Source: Pholiota molesta
Lineage: Eukaryota; Basidiomycota; Agaricomycetes; Agaricales; Strophariaceae
Assembly (NCBI GenBank): GCA_014925825.1
Contig: JACGCK010000003.1
Coordinates: 496,001 to 560,000, forward strand
Direction: 5' to 3'
Length of the DNA stretch: 64,000 nt
How positions within the stretch are numbered: position 1 is the stretch's first letter; each line of letters begins with the position of its first letter. The notes beneath the pieces are model-generated. The model was given only the letters and a program-made list of their open reading frames with translations, ran no database searches and was not told the DNA's origin. Below, one piece after another: positions 28,021 to 39,922 of the stretch. The position numbers were made by a program, and so were the translations under genes.

Positions 28021-31000
28021 TCAGGAAGCGTTGATGGCTTTGCGATTGGTCCAAAGCATATAGGGATCTCGAGATAGATCATAGCCTTGAGCAGTTTTGC
28101 GAGCACTGCGCCGAGCGTCTGGAAGTTTAGCATTGCTATTCAGATCCTTATTTGAAATGATTAATGGAGGAATGAATCGCTATAGTAAGAAACTTACTGC
28201 AATCCGCTTTTTGACCCCTGCTGTAATATGAACCCACCACTTGTTCAGAGCCTGTCTGAGAGCAAGTTCTCGGTGTCCCTTGGGGTTCAACCACGACACA
28301 AAAGCATCGATCTAGTCAAGAAACAGTTAGCGCTTGTTAAAACTACTTATGAGAGGACAAACCTCTTCGATTTCCGAGTACACTGCCCAATCTTGAGGCC
28401 CAAGCATTCCTTCCTCACCCTCTTCTTCTCTTCGACGTGCGTCAATGTCTTCACGATCTTCAGCAGCCTTCTTCTCCAACTGTTGAAGATCAAATTCACT
28501 AGGGCCTTGAATGAAGAGTCGCCCAGTGCCATATAACGCAATACCACCGCTACCAACCAATGACGCCGAACCCATGCCATCAAACCACCATATACGGTTA
28601 TAAAATCGATCTCGACCAAGAGGTTTGACGCGTACTGCCCCAAGTAACTTCCTGAAATCACGTTCGATGCTTTCCAACCGACGCTCCAGTTTGTTAACCT
28701 CTTCATCCAGACGACGGTGCTCTGCCTGGGCTTGCTTTTGGGAGGCTTGCTTCGCTCGCGCTGCCTCTCGTTCCTTTGAATGGGCGATAGTGTGCGCCTT
28801 TATGCGCAAATCTTTCTGACGCGAGCTCTTCTTCCCGGCAGCTGATGTGGATTCTGAGCCATTTTCCGAAGCATCCGACAACTCGCTCGAGTCTTGCATA
28901 ACGATGTCCTCGCCACTTCCATTAGCGGCGGAAGGTGTCTCTTCTTTGCCTTCTCCTTGCAGAATGCCCATTTCCTCTTGACTGCGAAACCAGAAATCAG
29001 AAGGTACAACGAAGACAGGCAGGTAAATTGCTTACTATTGTTTCTTCAATCTATTTACCTCGATCTTTTCTTTTCGAAGAGCAGTCAGTTGCTCTTCACA
29101 GGTTTCCATGTGTGCGTGGATGGCCTTGGAGGAGATCGCCAAGTTACACATAAAAGAAAGAATGGCAACACGATCTTCAGGAGGGAGGCTATAGTATCGA
29201 TCGTTGGGCAGAGCGGTGGTACTGAGTATGGGCTCTGCACCATTGACGGGAGTAGCAGTCCTTGAACCAGAGGCTTGGTCAGAAGGGGCGAACAACAATT
29301 TTGTCAGAATTTCTTGAAGCCTTGGGAAACTGGTAATAGTGGCGTGCTGCATACTATTAATCAGTACTTTTCTTTTGGGATGGTTAAAGAACAAGACAAA
29401 CATCTTTCAAGCATCCGACAAGTGCATCCTCCCATCCTTCCCTTCCTTCCCCATGTCGTAGAGGCACTCGTTCCCAATTGTTTCCGAATCCGCCATAGCA
29501 GCAACTAGTTCATCGGTGGAGATCCCCAGAACACTGATATCTGGCTGCCTCTTTGCCTCCAAGTCTTCTTTTTGCTTTAGGAGAGACAAAAGAGCGCTGT
29601 GTCTCACGAACGAGACGGTCCGAAGATTGTAGATTAGCGTCGAATGGATTTCGGCGAGGAGTGGGCAAGGTTGGTCAACGGCGGAGTGTCGAAGAGCATT
29701 CTCAAATTCGTCAAGGGAGAAAACTGATAAATGAAGGGGTGTGCTGGAGAAGGGTCAGATGCAGATCGCAGCAAATGTAGAAATATTACAGACCCATAAA
29801 CCACTAGAAAATTCCATGCCATTAAAAAGGCTTCGAAAGCGCCAGGGACATCATTAAACGGTAGGCAAGCTCTATTTGCCAAAGGTCTCGTCAATCGCAA
29901 ACCCGCCTTCTTGTCTTTGTCGGAAATGCGAATGTCGAGATCCTCCGTTGGATAACGGACAGGTTTTTTCTTCTTCTTTTCGGCCGCTATGCGTTCTGCC
30001 TCTTCTTTAGCGAGTCTTTGCTTCTCCGCCTTTTCATGGGCTTCGCGTTCACGTTTCTCCACTGTGATGGCAAATCCAAATTTTGTTCAGCATATAAAGG
30101 AATATATGCACAGAAATCAAAGGAAACTCACTTCGTTCTCCTTGGGCGGCAGTCATCTTCTTTTGCTTTTTCGTTGGCGGACCTTCCTTATCTTCCCAAA
30201 TCTTCTTCCTCTTGTCGATTTCGCCTTTCTTAATGTTTTCCACTCCCTGGCGTGTTTCTTCCGGCATGATGGAATCTACACCATATCGTTTGGCGATTGG
30301 GGGCTTGACAGTCCAAGGAGATGCCACAGCAGCGTCGCGATCCACGCAATCACGAATAAAGCGACGAAGAATTGATTTTGAAAAGGAGAGACGATCACGA
30401 CTTTGGTAGAAAAAAGTCAGATTGCTGCAACGTCGTCGACAATATCAGACACCAACCTCATCATGTTACATTGTACCTCAATCAGACTTCCAACTAGGCG
30501 TTTATCCTGGTCAGTGATTTTGGTAGTGCCTTTCCCCTTTTCATGGCTCTTGTCTCGCTCTAACTCTGTCAGATAGACCCAATAGTAATACAAATCAGGA
30601 TTATCTTTTGTTAGAGCATCTTTGACTGGGATATTTAGGTCGCCTCCGATGACATGGGGTGGTTCATCATCCAGGGCCGAAGATGAAGATGCATCCATAT
30701 GAGCGTCCCGCGCTTTCGGGTCAGCGTTGTATTTTGGAGGATAGACCTTTTCGACGCGAGCGTAATATCTATATAGATGGTCAGCCGCAAGCCTCTCATA
30801 CAATTTCTGACACTTACTTCACACCTGACAGGTCAACAAGCACCTCTTCAGGATCGAGGAAAAAGTAGAGATCAACAATGCTATTTCTCGAGGAAAGAAG
30901 GCGGGGAGACGTACTTTCGCCAGGGAAATAGCGGTCCTTGAAGCGCTCATAGACAGCTTCCACAAGATGGTCAAGACGGCCCATCACCTCTATAGAAGGA

Positions 31001-31431
31001 GAAACAAGTTCGGATGAGATTGGTATATATGAATGTCCGAATAGCAATTTAACGCACGCCATTGAACAGCTTTCAGAACGGCGGGTTTGAGAGGTTCAGA
31101 AAATCTGGAATGCAGAGTCCGTGCTTCTTGGCGCTCGCTCTCTACAGCTTGGAAGTAGTCGAGTCCGCTCTTGCCAGTGACCTCGCACTGGAATTGCTTC
31201 AGGCGGTAGAAAGACATGCGGGCCGCATATGCTCTAGAGGGCACGGAGGTGAGTGTCCGGGGAGGACGCGCCAGAGAGCGAGGATGGCGGGGTAACGTAC
31301 TCATAGGTCTCAAATATTTCGCCCGTCTGGTCGAGGTAAAAGACATGCCTATTGGGGTCTGTCTGAACGGCGTGCAAGAGAGTCTCGGAGGGCTCTGTGA
31401 GGACGACGCGCTTGCGACGACATGTGGGCAT
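28021..31431 (-). CDS. ITC1-like ISWI chromatin-remodelling subunit (WAC/DDT/WHIM)
   Basis: Homolog of yeast Itc1 and animal ACF1/BAZ1, the partner of the ISWI ATPase in nucleosome spacing. Domains in order: N-terminal WAC region (MPTCRRKRVVLTEP at 31431, HVFYLDQTGEIFETYE, FYRLKQFQCEVTGKSGLDYF), a middle basic region with coiled coil (KREREAHEKAEKQRLAKEEA near 30050), a DDT-like helical region (NRACLPFNDVPGAFEAFLMA near 29850) and C-terminal WHIM parts including LGAVRVKPLGRDRFYNRIWW near 28640-28580 and the final FVSWLNPKGHRELALRQAL near 28300. It ends NRKAINAS-stop. About 900-950 residues, more than ten introns. No bromodomain or PHD finger, as in fungi. Confidence 0.88.
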
Positions 31432-32349
31432 GGTGGACGGAGGGCAGGGACGGGAGGGAGACGGGGGAAAGGAGGATGGCTGTGGTGGGAGGAAAAAGGG
31501 AGGGTGCTGATGGCAAAACGGCAAAGAAAGGGACAGGTGGCTGGTCGGAGAACGGGGGCTGATCATATTACTGCCAGAACACGCTACGAGCTACACAACA
31601 ATCTACCCTACATTTCCCTCCATACCCCACACAAGCTCCTGCGTCCCGCAGACCCCCCGCCCACACGCGCCGTTCCCCACCCATGTCCATCCACCGCGAG
31701 CTCAGCCCTCGCCCGCCCTGTGCTCGGGGCGGCCGTACCAAGCGGTGGCCGTGTCACCGCTTGCCATGTTTATTTCCGCCCCCGAGTCTCCGCGCATTTT
31801 CACCTAGTTGAAGTCTAGATTATTCGGTCTCGGGCAGGCCCTTGCTCTGGCGGGGGTTTGAACCGATCTTCACCCAGCTTCGGACGCCCGCTGAGAATTT
31901 TCTGGTTTTCAGAGATCGTCACCACGAGAGACAAGCCTTTAACTGCTTTCCGCACGTGACCTACATGCTCTGGGAGCCGAAGTCGGAGAAACCTCTGTTG
32001 TGCGTCAATCCGCGGAATCGATTGGTAAAGGTGCCAGGGAGTGCAATAAAATAAAATATAGTATCATTACATAGCGCTTTTGGTATATACCCTCTACATA
32101 CAAATCAAAAGTCTAGTACATATCACTAACTTATTACTACGGAAGCGGAGGTGTATGGTAAGTAAGTAATAGCAAAGCATGGCGAAAATGCAGAGTCCGA
32201 AGGACGAAGAACAATGTTCCATAACCCTGTCAGTCTGTAAAGAATACAACCATACAATACAATTAGATTGTCAGCGAGCGAACATAAAGATTAGTAAGGT
32301 AAATGAAGGAAACTGAAGCAACCTATCCGAAATTGACGGAGTACGTCCA
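31432..32349. other. Upstream region of ITC1-like gene and 3' flank of next gene
   Basis: About 920 bases. The part near 31432-31780 is GC- and C-rich and is probably the ITC1-like promoter and 5' UTR. The rest is AT-richer. I checked for a tRNA near 31840-31930 and found no cloverleaf. Confidence 0.6.
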
Positions 32350-34866
32350 TCAATCTATGCTGCGTCGTTTGTCCTCTTTGCGCGAGGCTTCGGGCGTTCC
32401 AATTAGGCGTAGTCTGTCCCTAAGATTCGATCGTGGTATAGAGTTAGATCCAGCCTTCCTACCATCGGAGCGATCATATGTGTTCCGGTCGTTGTCAATT
32501 GCCCTCCCCTGCAATATAAATAACGGCTCCAATCAGGCAGCAATGAGGATACATTAACGGAAGACTTACGCACCGAATTCTTCCTGTTCAAAGAGAAGAA
32601 TCGCCTGACCCCAGAGCCGCCACCTTCCCGCTTTCCCTGGCATTTGCTGTCGATCTTGATTTTTTGTGCTTCGATTCTACGGCATCAATGACAGCGATTG
32701 CTTTGCTGCAGGACTGGGGATGTGGTCATGGGGAAGTGGTGACGGCCTGGAAATACTATGGCTGCTGCCGGATTGTATGGACGGAGGGGCAAGTCCAGTC
32801 GGTCCAATGGCGGACGGCTGCTGAACGTTTGGGTATTCATAAGGAGTGGCTATCGTAGGGGTTGTATTGGAAGAGCCCTCTACATTGACAAGCACCCATC
32901 CTTGGCCTTGACCTGGACTAGGGCCTGGAGTTGTTGGTTCCCTCCTCTGTGAATTTTGCCGTTGAGGCATTGGAGGGAAAGGTGAAGTCGACTGGATGAT
33001 CCCTACTAGGGCTGCTTCGCTCTTCCTAAGCGGCATATCCGGCCTGACAATTTCGGGCGACTCGATACGTGACAGCATTTCGTGGATCGGCGTCGTGACC
33101 TTCTTTTCCTCAGTTGGCGACCTCCGCGCCAATTCATCTTCTGATTTTTCAGCAATAGGCGATGGCTGCCAGCCACCAGGGAACTGAGGGCCACTGCTTG
33201 ACACACGATTTCGCCTAGGCGGCGGTCTTTCTGTTTTTTCAGGCTGAAATTGATCCTTGAGCGGACCACTCCATTTGATAGGAATTTCGCAGCTCTGTTC
33301 ACTGTTGCCCGAGAAAGCGGAATCACGGAAAGTATCTGCTCCAAGCAAATGCAATTTGGGGGCCGACTCCGCACCAGCAGTAGAGGGCCTGACATGACGG
33401 CACTCCTCTGGAGGTGGAGTGGACATCACTGGGGAAGATGGGGCGGAGGATGTGACCAGAAGTGGGGGCGTTTTCACCCTATCTGATACAGGCCGCGAAG
33501 ATGGTCGATCGCGGTCAACAGGATTCCCCAACTGTGGCTTCGGGGATGCCGTTACGGTAGTTTGATTCAATGGTGAGGAAGGGTATACTATATTCCGACT
33601 AGAACCAATGCCTGTCATGTTTTCAGCGCCGCTTGATATAGTACTTGGCAGATTCACGCGAAGGATAGGTGGTTCATCAGGAAGGTCCGAATCCTGGATC
33701 ACAGAAACTGGGATCTGGGCACGAGGAGCAGGTTTGCGAAGGAGATGGGGTTGGATTGGAGGAGGTCCATGGCGTTGAGGGCTCTCCGTTGCTGCTCGTG
33801 GATAATGGGTGGGTGGTGTATGCGGAATAGCGGGGGCTGGGTCGGTAGCGAATCGACGATGCGGATTTGAAGACCCTGGGCTAAGAGATAGTTCTCCAAA
33901 AGAGTTAGTAGCGGCAGGCGCAGACCTAACGGCTGAGAGTAACCCTTCTTGAATACTAGGCTCTGAGGGCTCGTCAGGAGCAGGTCCAGTAAAAATCCAT
34001 AGGTCTTTGACTCTCGAACGATTTGTGAGGCTGAAGGAGGTCAGAAGAGTAAATGAATGGCTATCCAACGAGGACAGCAGAGAAAGGATATGGCGCAGAG
34101 AGTCCGTGGCAAATGTGTCCTGTTGAAACCCTGTTGAAACTCATCAGCTGGTGAATAATTACTAAAGAGAATTTTTAGACAAACATTTATACCCTTTGAG
34201 CTTGAATTCAAATGAATTATCCCCAACCTTCTTCTCGGACACGACGCCACGAGGCCATGACCCACGAACGGCTTGTAGGATGGCAGGAGTGAGATGAAGA
34301 GGCGGAGAAATGACCCTCATTACGGTGACAGAAGAAAACGAGAGTGCAAATGGAACTCGTTTGGCTTTGGGCTTTTCTCCCTGTCCCAATCCCAAAGAAC
34401 TGCTTGAGCCGTCATATCTCGGAGGCGTTAGCCGCTGTACGGGTGTGGGGATTCGAGAGGGGGAAAACGGAACAGCTGGCTTCGAGAATGTGAGCACGAG
34501 CCGATCGTCGGGTTCTCTGCCGTAGTCAATTGTGGAGAGATAGGTATAGCCGCAATTATAAACAATTGCTATGATGTCGACAAGGAGTTTCTCTGAAGGA
34601 ACGGACTTTGGGTTTGCCCAAGGTTTTCCATCAAGTGCGAATTCATATAGGCTATGTTCAGGATCCTCGCGAGACGACAGGACGTGGTGGGTGGTGTCGA
34701 AGAGACGATTCAAAGACGCTATAGCATAGGGAGTGAAGGAGTAGAGGCGAATGCAATTTGAACCTGAGAGTGCAAGAAGAGCGAATGTACTGGGCTGGAC
34801 TTGCTGGTCCCTGACAAACTCTTTCCTGGGAGTGAATGGAGCCTCACTGGACGGCGGCGAGGACAT
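32350..34866 (-). CDS. Large fungal protein of unknown function with ordered N-terminus
   Basis: Not recognised. The start MSSPPSSEAPFTPRKEF at 34866 leads into an ordered domain of about 270 residues with SGSNCIRLYSF, HSLYEFALDGKPWANPKS, YNCGYTYLSTIDYGREPDD and LTPAILQAVRGSWPRGVVSE, then GFQQDTFATDSLRHILSLLS and LTNRSRVKDLWIFTGP. About 380 disordered Pro/Ser-rich residues follow. The long frame closes at 32677, but a better end lies downstream: VRRFFSLNRKNS (near 32600-32575), an intron (GTGCGT..TTGCAG) and a charged exon ending KEDKRRSID-stop at 32350. Reaching it needs two single-base corrections (near 32716-32719 and 32627-32629) or introns I cannot see. The WPRGVVSEKK and LKGYK segments look strongly conserved. 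It resembles no domain I can name; an Atg13/HORMA assignment was considered and dropped. Confidence 0.7.
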
Positions 34867-35147
34867 AGTAGATGGAGCGAAAGACGCTTGAATAATTATA
34901 CTCCGAATTCTTTTCTCGATCCCAATCCTGACGTCAGGAAACACGTGCATGCCGCCTGTCCGACACGTGGTTAGCGCGATCACGCGCGGCTCTCGGCCCG
35001 TCGGATTTACTCACGGATGTGCGCGGTCCGTACAGATGGCCGCCATCTTCCTGACCCGATGTCTGGTGCATCCTATATATCGTAGCCATGCTTTTCTTCC
35101 TTCTTTGCATTCTTTCTTCCCCAACCACCATTTCTCTGTTATCTGCC
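34867..35147. promoter_or_regulatory. Divergent promoter with CRE palindrome and two CACGTG boxes
   Basis: The 281 bases between two diverging start codons contain a TGACGTCA element at 34929-34936 inside the 12-base palindrome CCTGACGTCAGG, and CACGTG E-boxes at 34942-34947 and 34964-34969, 22 bases apart. CRE sites bind bZIP factors of the ATF/CREB type; CACGTG binds bHLH factors such as Cbf1 or Pho4. Binding is inferred from sequence only. Confidence 0.6.
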
Positions 35148-37114
35148 ATGGCTGATCTCAAGAAAATCAATGTGCTCATGTGTATGTCGTGGCGATCCTC
35201 AAGTTAACCAGATGTTTGCTTCAAGCTGATTCCTAACTTCTCCTATTCCCTCCCTTATATAGGTGGTACTGGAGAATATACCACCGGGTGGACAGGCTCA
35301 GGAGCGTCGAACTCTGACAAAAAGGTTTGCCAGCTCATACTGCCGCAATGCAATAAAATAATGTTAACTTTGCTATTCTTAGATTGGAGTATGTGCTGAT
35401 TCGTATAACATCGACTCCTAAATCCTGATGATGGTTCCAACGCTCATAGGTCGTTGCGTTGACGCTCTTCGACCTCAGGAGACTGGGAAAGGCAAGTTCA
35501 AATTCAGGGTTTCCGAAGATGATCCTATTCAACAAATATTATCTATGTAGGTCGACCATCTCTCCATGGTTGGCGTGAACGGGAAGAAATTCCCTGAAAT
35601 CAGGCAACATCTTGAGAAGAACATTGCAGGTGTCTACCGGGATATGGATGTCTCGTAAGAAACGTTTAGATACCTTCCTCGAGATATTAATGCCAACCTT
35701 TTGTCAAGGTTCGAGGAGTTCCCAAAGGACGGCCTCGTCGATGCTGAAGCTTGTGAGCTCCCCTGGTGTGCTGTCTTGAAAGAAGGCGTTCCTGATGTTT
35801 TGCGTTTTCCAGATAAAACTGCAATCGACCAAATGAGCCCAGGACAGGCTGTTATTATCTTCACACCAGACAGTAATTATCATAGACCACAAAATTCTGA
35901 GGCCAAATGCCGACTTTTTCTTCCAAAAAAATTATAGGCACCCACTATCCGATTGCTTCGTATGCAATTGAACGCGGGATTCACGTCCTAATTACGAAGC
36001 CAGCGACCCAGTTACTAGCACATCATAACGCTCTCATCGAAGCAGCCAGGAAGCACAATGTGGTTTGCTTCGTCGAACATCACAAGCGGTATGCGCAGCA
36101 TGGCATCTAGTCCTGCGCACCAGAAAGAATTTAGGGCTAATCATCCTCTTCCCATTAGATTTGATCCCGTCTACAGCGACGCTCGAGCCAAAGCCGCTCA
36201 GCTAGGAGAATTCAACTTCTTCAACGCCTGGATGAGTCAGCCCAAGAGCCAACTCGAGACTTTCCGCGCCTGGGCAGGAAAAGACTCGGACATCAGGTAA
36301 AATCGAAGCCTTCTCCGCTCGGACGCTCTAAAAGCGCTAATCTGCCCTCTGGTCAGCTATTACCTTTCTTCGCATCATATCGACATATGCTGCTGGATCT
36401 TGGACGGCATCGCAGTGCCTACCCGCGTCGTTGCCAGTGCAGCGACGGGCATCGCCACTAGTGAGCCGTACAATTGCGTTCCACAGACCGAGGACACCAT
36501 TACGCTCTTGGTCGATTGGCAGTCGGTGAAGAGCCAGACGCACAAGGGAACCGCGGTGTATACCGCAAGCTGGACTGCACCATTGAAGGCCGGAGTGCAC
36601 TCTGCCCAGCACTGGTATTATATGGCGGAGAAGGTAAATGGATTGGAAATACTACTGGGCTCCATCCATGATAACCATATTTCATTCTTCGTGTGTAGGG
36701 TGACATCAATGTTGACCAGGCGCATCGAGGATATGACATCACCGTCGATGACACTGGAAAGTCCTGGATAAACCCGTTCTAGTGAGTAACGTAGACATTC
36801 GTCGTACATTCAGACGATATGGATGTGGACCTTGGAAGCTAACTGGCACTATCAGCATGAAATACTCGCCCTCGGAGAGCGGCCACTTCGATGGTCAGCG
36901 TGGTTATGGCTACATTTCCATCGAGAAGTTCGTCGATGCCGTACGCAGTGTGAACGCGGGTCTCACGCAGCCTTCGGACTACGACAAGCAGGCACTCCCC
37001 ACCATCGCGAACACGGTGCTTACCACAGCCATTCTCAACGCCGGCCGCATCAGTTTAGACGAGAAAAGGCCGGTCGGGATTAAGAAGGAGGGGGATTTAT
37101 GGATCCTTGAATAA
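35148..37114 (+). CDS. GFO/IDH/MocA-family NAD(P)-dependent oxidoreductase
   Basis: A sugar-type dehydrogenase with a Rossmann domain followed by a GFO/IDH/MocA C-terminal domain, most like fungal D-galacturonate reductase-annotated proteins. The start MADLKKINVLM at 35148 leads into GTGEYTTGW, a nucleotide-binding glycine motif; then HVLITKPATQLLAHH, with TKP in place of the usual EKP, CFVEHHKRFDPVY, HHIDICCWILDG carrying the catalytic-type histidine, and DGQRGYGYISIEKFVDA. It ends KKEGDLWILE-stop. About 440 residues. Splicing is unusual: a predicted 6-base micro-exon at 35383-35388 (Ile-Gly) and a GC-AG intron at 35492-35550 (donor AAG/GCAAGT). Substrate is not proven; a hexuronate or related sugar is an inference. 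Confidence 0.83.
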
Positions 37115-37885
37115 ATTAACACAAAGACAGCGCCGCCGTTGCTACGTTCCTTGAGGAGTAGTATCGCGGACGCGTCCCAACGCCGTCCTCAGTGGCTTTT
37201 ACAATTATTGGATAAATTGTAATCATCATGTATAAATTGCGAATTGTGACAAGTAAACATTATAATGTTTCCTCTCGGCGTTCTGAAAGCACAAAACCTG
37301 CATCTGCGTGCATTCTCATCAGGTTCCAATTTGTAATTGGACGACTATGGTTAGAATGGGCGCAATCAAGGACCCTTTTAAGCAGGATCTTCGACCGTAG
37401 ACAGCCGCAGACTCTCACCTTACATAGCCTTACATCCCTACAGGCTCAATCAGATGTTACCTATTGGAAGATAAGCGCATACACGAGTTGATCTCATCAG
37501 TCCTTTATTGTTGCGGGCTTACCCAGAGAGCGTAAAATGAATGCAGGGACTTTGAAGCACAAGGAAAGTTGATGTCATTCCATCATCAAAGCGGTCATAG
37601 ATGTGGAGACAGGTGGATTGGATTCAAGGTACCCAAGTATGTAGTGTGATACAAAGAGGACCCCGTAACAATGCGAGCGACAGAATGTAAGAAATATAAA
37701 ATCTCGGCCATGTGTTTGCGGAATTGTCAAGGAAAGGCGGGTATGGCGGACTTTGGGATGCTGATACCAAAAAAAATATATGGGTCTGGTGGGGATAAAC
37801 CAGCACATGGCCGAGACGGTAAAACAAGGACAAGTATACGATAAAGTGAAGAATAAAATATACTTTATAACGAACGCAGTTGCTA
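37115..37885. other. Convergent intergenic region
   Basis: About 770 bases between the oxidoreductase stop and the end of an extended cyclin frame. If the cyclin stops near 38472, as I think, the gene-free gap is about 1.36 kb. The minus strand is pyrimidine-rich, so long open frames appear there by chance. Confidence 0.6.
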
Positions 37886-38471
37886 CTATGCCCGAAGGCG
37901 AGGAGTGTCTGTCTTTGTGTGACGAGTGCGAGAAGGTGATGTATAGTTGATGACGGTGTGTGGGATGAGGTAGATGATGGATGCATAGAGTGACAAGGAA
38001 TGAATGGTAGTCGTGGAACGGGGGTTTATGAACGACGGCAACAAAAGACGGAAAAATCTGATGTAGGTATGGCATCTTGGGAAGAACGGTATAAAGGAGG
38101 ATAAAGACACGGAGGGTGGATGGTAATAAGGCAGATAAACTAAAACTGTCTCGACTTCTTCACCTATAATAATCGTGAATAGTTCGCGAGGTATCAATGA
38201 TGGAGATAACCGTCCCCCCCGCGCAAGTAACCACCTTTCCGACTTCAAATAGGTTGTGGTTGCCAGGTAGGTAGAATAAATGGTGCGGACGATGAGAATG
38301 AGACAATTGCAAGGGAAAGTGATGGATGTATGCATGGTGATTGAGTGCAGAAACAAGTATTGCAGAGGTGTCGGTGGGACGTGTATGGTATTACATTTTG
38401 CGGTTGCTTGCATTTTGGACAAAGACAGGGAGAAAATTGATACTGAAACAAGAGTGGTCGATGTCCGGCCA

Positions 38472-39922
38472 CTATGACACGAGCGTGGTTCGAGGGACGA
38501 TATGTTGTTGAGGCTATGAAGAGCCGGACGACCAAAAGTTACAAAGTCGTGTGGGAGGAACTGCTCTGGTGGACTATCGATACGCAGTTTGTTCAGAACA
38601 GGTTCGAATGTCGATGATACATTTTCTTTGTCGTCCGAGGAATATGCGCCCGAGAAAGGATCGCTACTGAAGGCGGGTGTAACCGGTGTCAATGGCATAT
38701 CGTCCGAGGCATCAGAAGCAGTCGTCGTCGAGCTCGTTGGTGTGCTTAGGAGAGAAGCAGATGAACGTTTAGGTGTAACAGGGAGAGGGGTTGGTTCAGG
38801 GGCCGGGAAGCGACCACCTTCAAGGTAATATTGTACAACAAACGTTGCCGCCTTGGAGTAGAACGCGTACGAATACTTCTTGACCAGGGTTTCAGACAGA
38901 TCATTGACATGGTTAGCCAACCGTATGTCCAAGAGATCAATGACCTCGAGGCATTCTTCTGTTTCCTCCCAAACACGACGCGATTTGCCACACAAATATC
39001 TTGCCAGACTCAGAGCAGCGAGAGATATAGTCGATGGGGGGTACTTGACAAATTCCCTGTAGAAGAGAGTAATCTCCATCAAGAAGCGGGCAACGTGTTG
39101 GACCTTCGGGTCTTCGACCGAAGGTCCACAGCACATTAGCCTTAACCATGCCTCCGCAGTTGGATGCCCAAGTGTCCATTGGATGGTCGAAAGAACATGG
39201 CCTTCCATCTGGATAAAGGCCGACTCTTCGTATGTCTCGCGACAGATTTGGACGAGGTCCTGAACGGTTGGAACGCGCTCCTTCGCATCCTCAAACTTAG
39301 CAGCGATCCAGAGAGCAGCGCATCCCACGAGTTGATAGTGCTTAATATACACAACACGGCGTGAAACGTATCGGTCCACAATGTTGAGCGTGAGATAAAG
39401 CGTTTCTGGCCGAAGACGGAAAGTGAAGTGAATCTCGACTAGGAAGTCGACCAGGCAGGGACGCATGTGCCATCTAATCTCGGGCTGCTGATCCATTGAC
39501 TGAGTAGAAGACATGGTATAACGCTATAGCATGCATGGTGAATATTGTGGCGTCATAAGGAGACAATAAGCACTGACCTCCATATCAAGCATGTAGTAGC
39601 GAATTTCATCATGGTACTCTTCTTCCAAGAATATGCCCTCTCGACGTAGTGCTTGAATCTGGGCTTCTCGCTGCCGCTGTTGTATCAGAGCGACTTTAGT
39701 GGTGCGAGGCGTCCTCCTTGCGAGCCCATTGGCGGGCAGAAGAGGGGACTTGTGTGGTTTTGAAATGCCATGTGGGGAAGGGCGTTTCTTGGGATAGATG
39801 AGGGAGTTGCGGGTGTGTTTGGTGGATGTCACGTCTTTCATGTCGAGACGGATCGTATAGGACGCGTCGAGAGATGTAGAACTTCGAATTCTAAGTGGAG
39901 AAGGAGACGCGGGGTCAGTCAT
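38472..39922 (-). CDS. Cyclin (G1/S Cln/Puc1-like or B-type)
   Basis: A cyclin-box protein that would activate a cyclin-dependent kinase. Exon 1 (39922 to about 39585) gives MTDPASPSPLRIRSS and the helix DEIRYYMLDME; after an intron the cyclin box reads WHMRPCLVDFLVEIHFTF, LYLTLNIVDRYVSRR, HYQLVGCAALWIAAKFEDAK and PTVQDLVQICRETY, followed by a C-terminal cyclin fold. MRPCLVDFLVE is the MRAILVDWLVE element of mitotic cyclins, but the spacing also suits Puc1/Cln1 proteins. After an S/T-rich tail the frame stays open to 37886 as low-quality sequence. With one C added at the GG of 38487-38488 (plus strand) it instead ends SLEPTLVS-stop at 38472-38474, which I prefer. No KEN or destruction box stands out. 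Confidence 0.85.

Noticed and set aside
31840..31930. Possible tRNA (GGTTTGAACC-like segment)
   Set aside because: The flanking bases cannot form the acceptor and T stems on either strand.
32677..34866. Autophagy protein Atg13
   Set aside because: The disordered Ser/Pro-rich tail resembles it, but the N-terminal domain lacks HORMA features I would expect.
37575..38075. 166-codon minus-strand frame beyond the cyclin
   Set aside because: The strand is pyrimidine-rich, so stops are rare in every frame. It overlaps another open frame of equal quality and has no recognisable motif.
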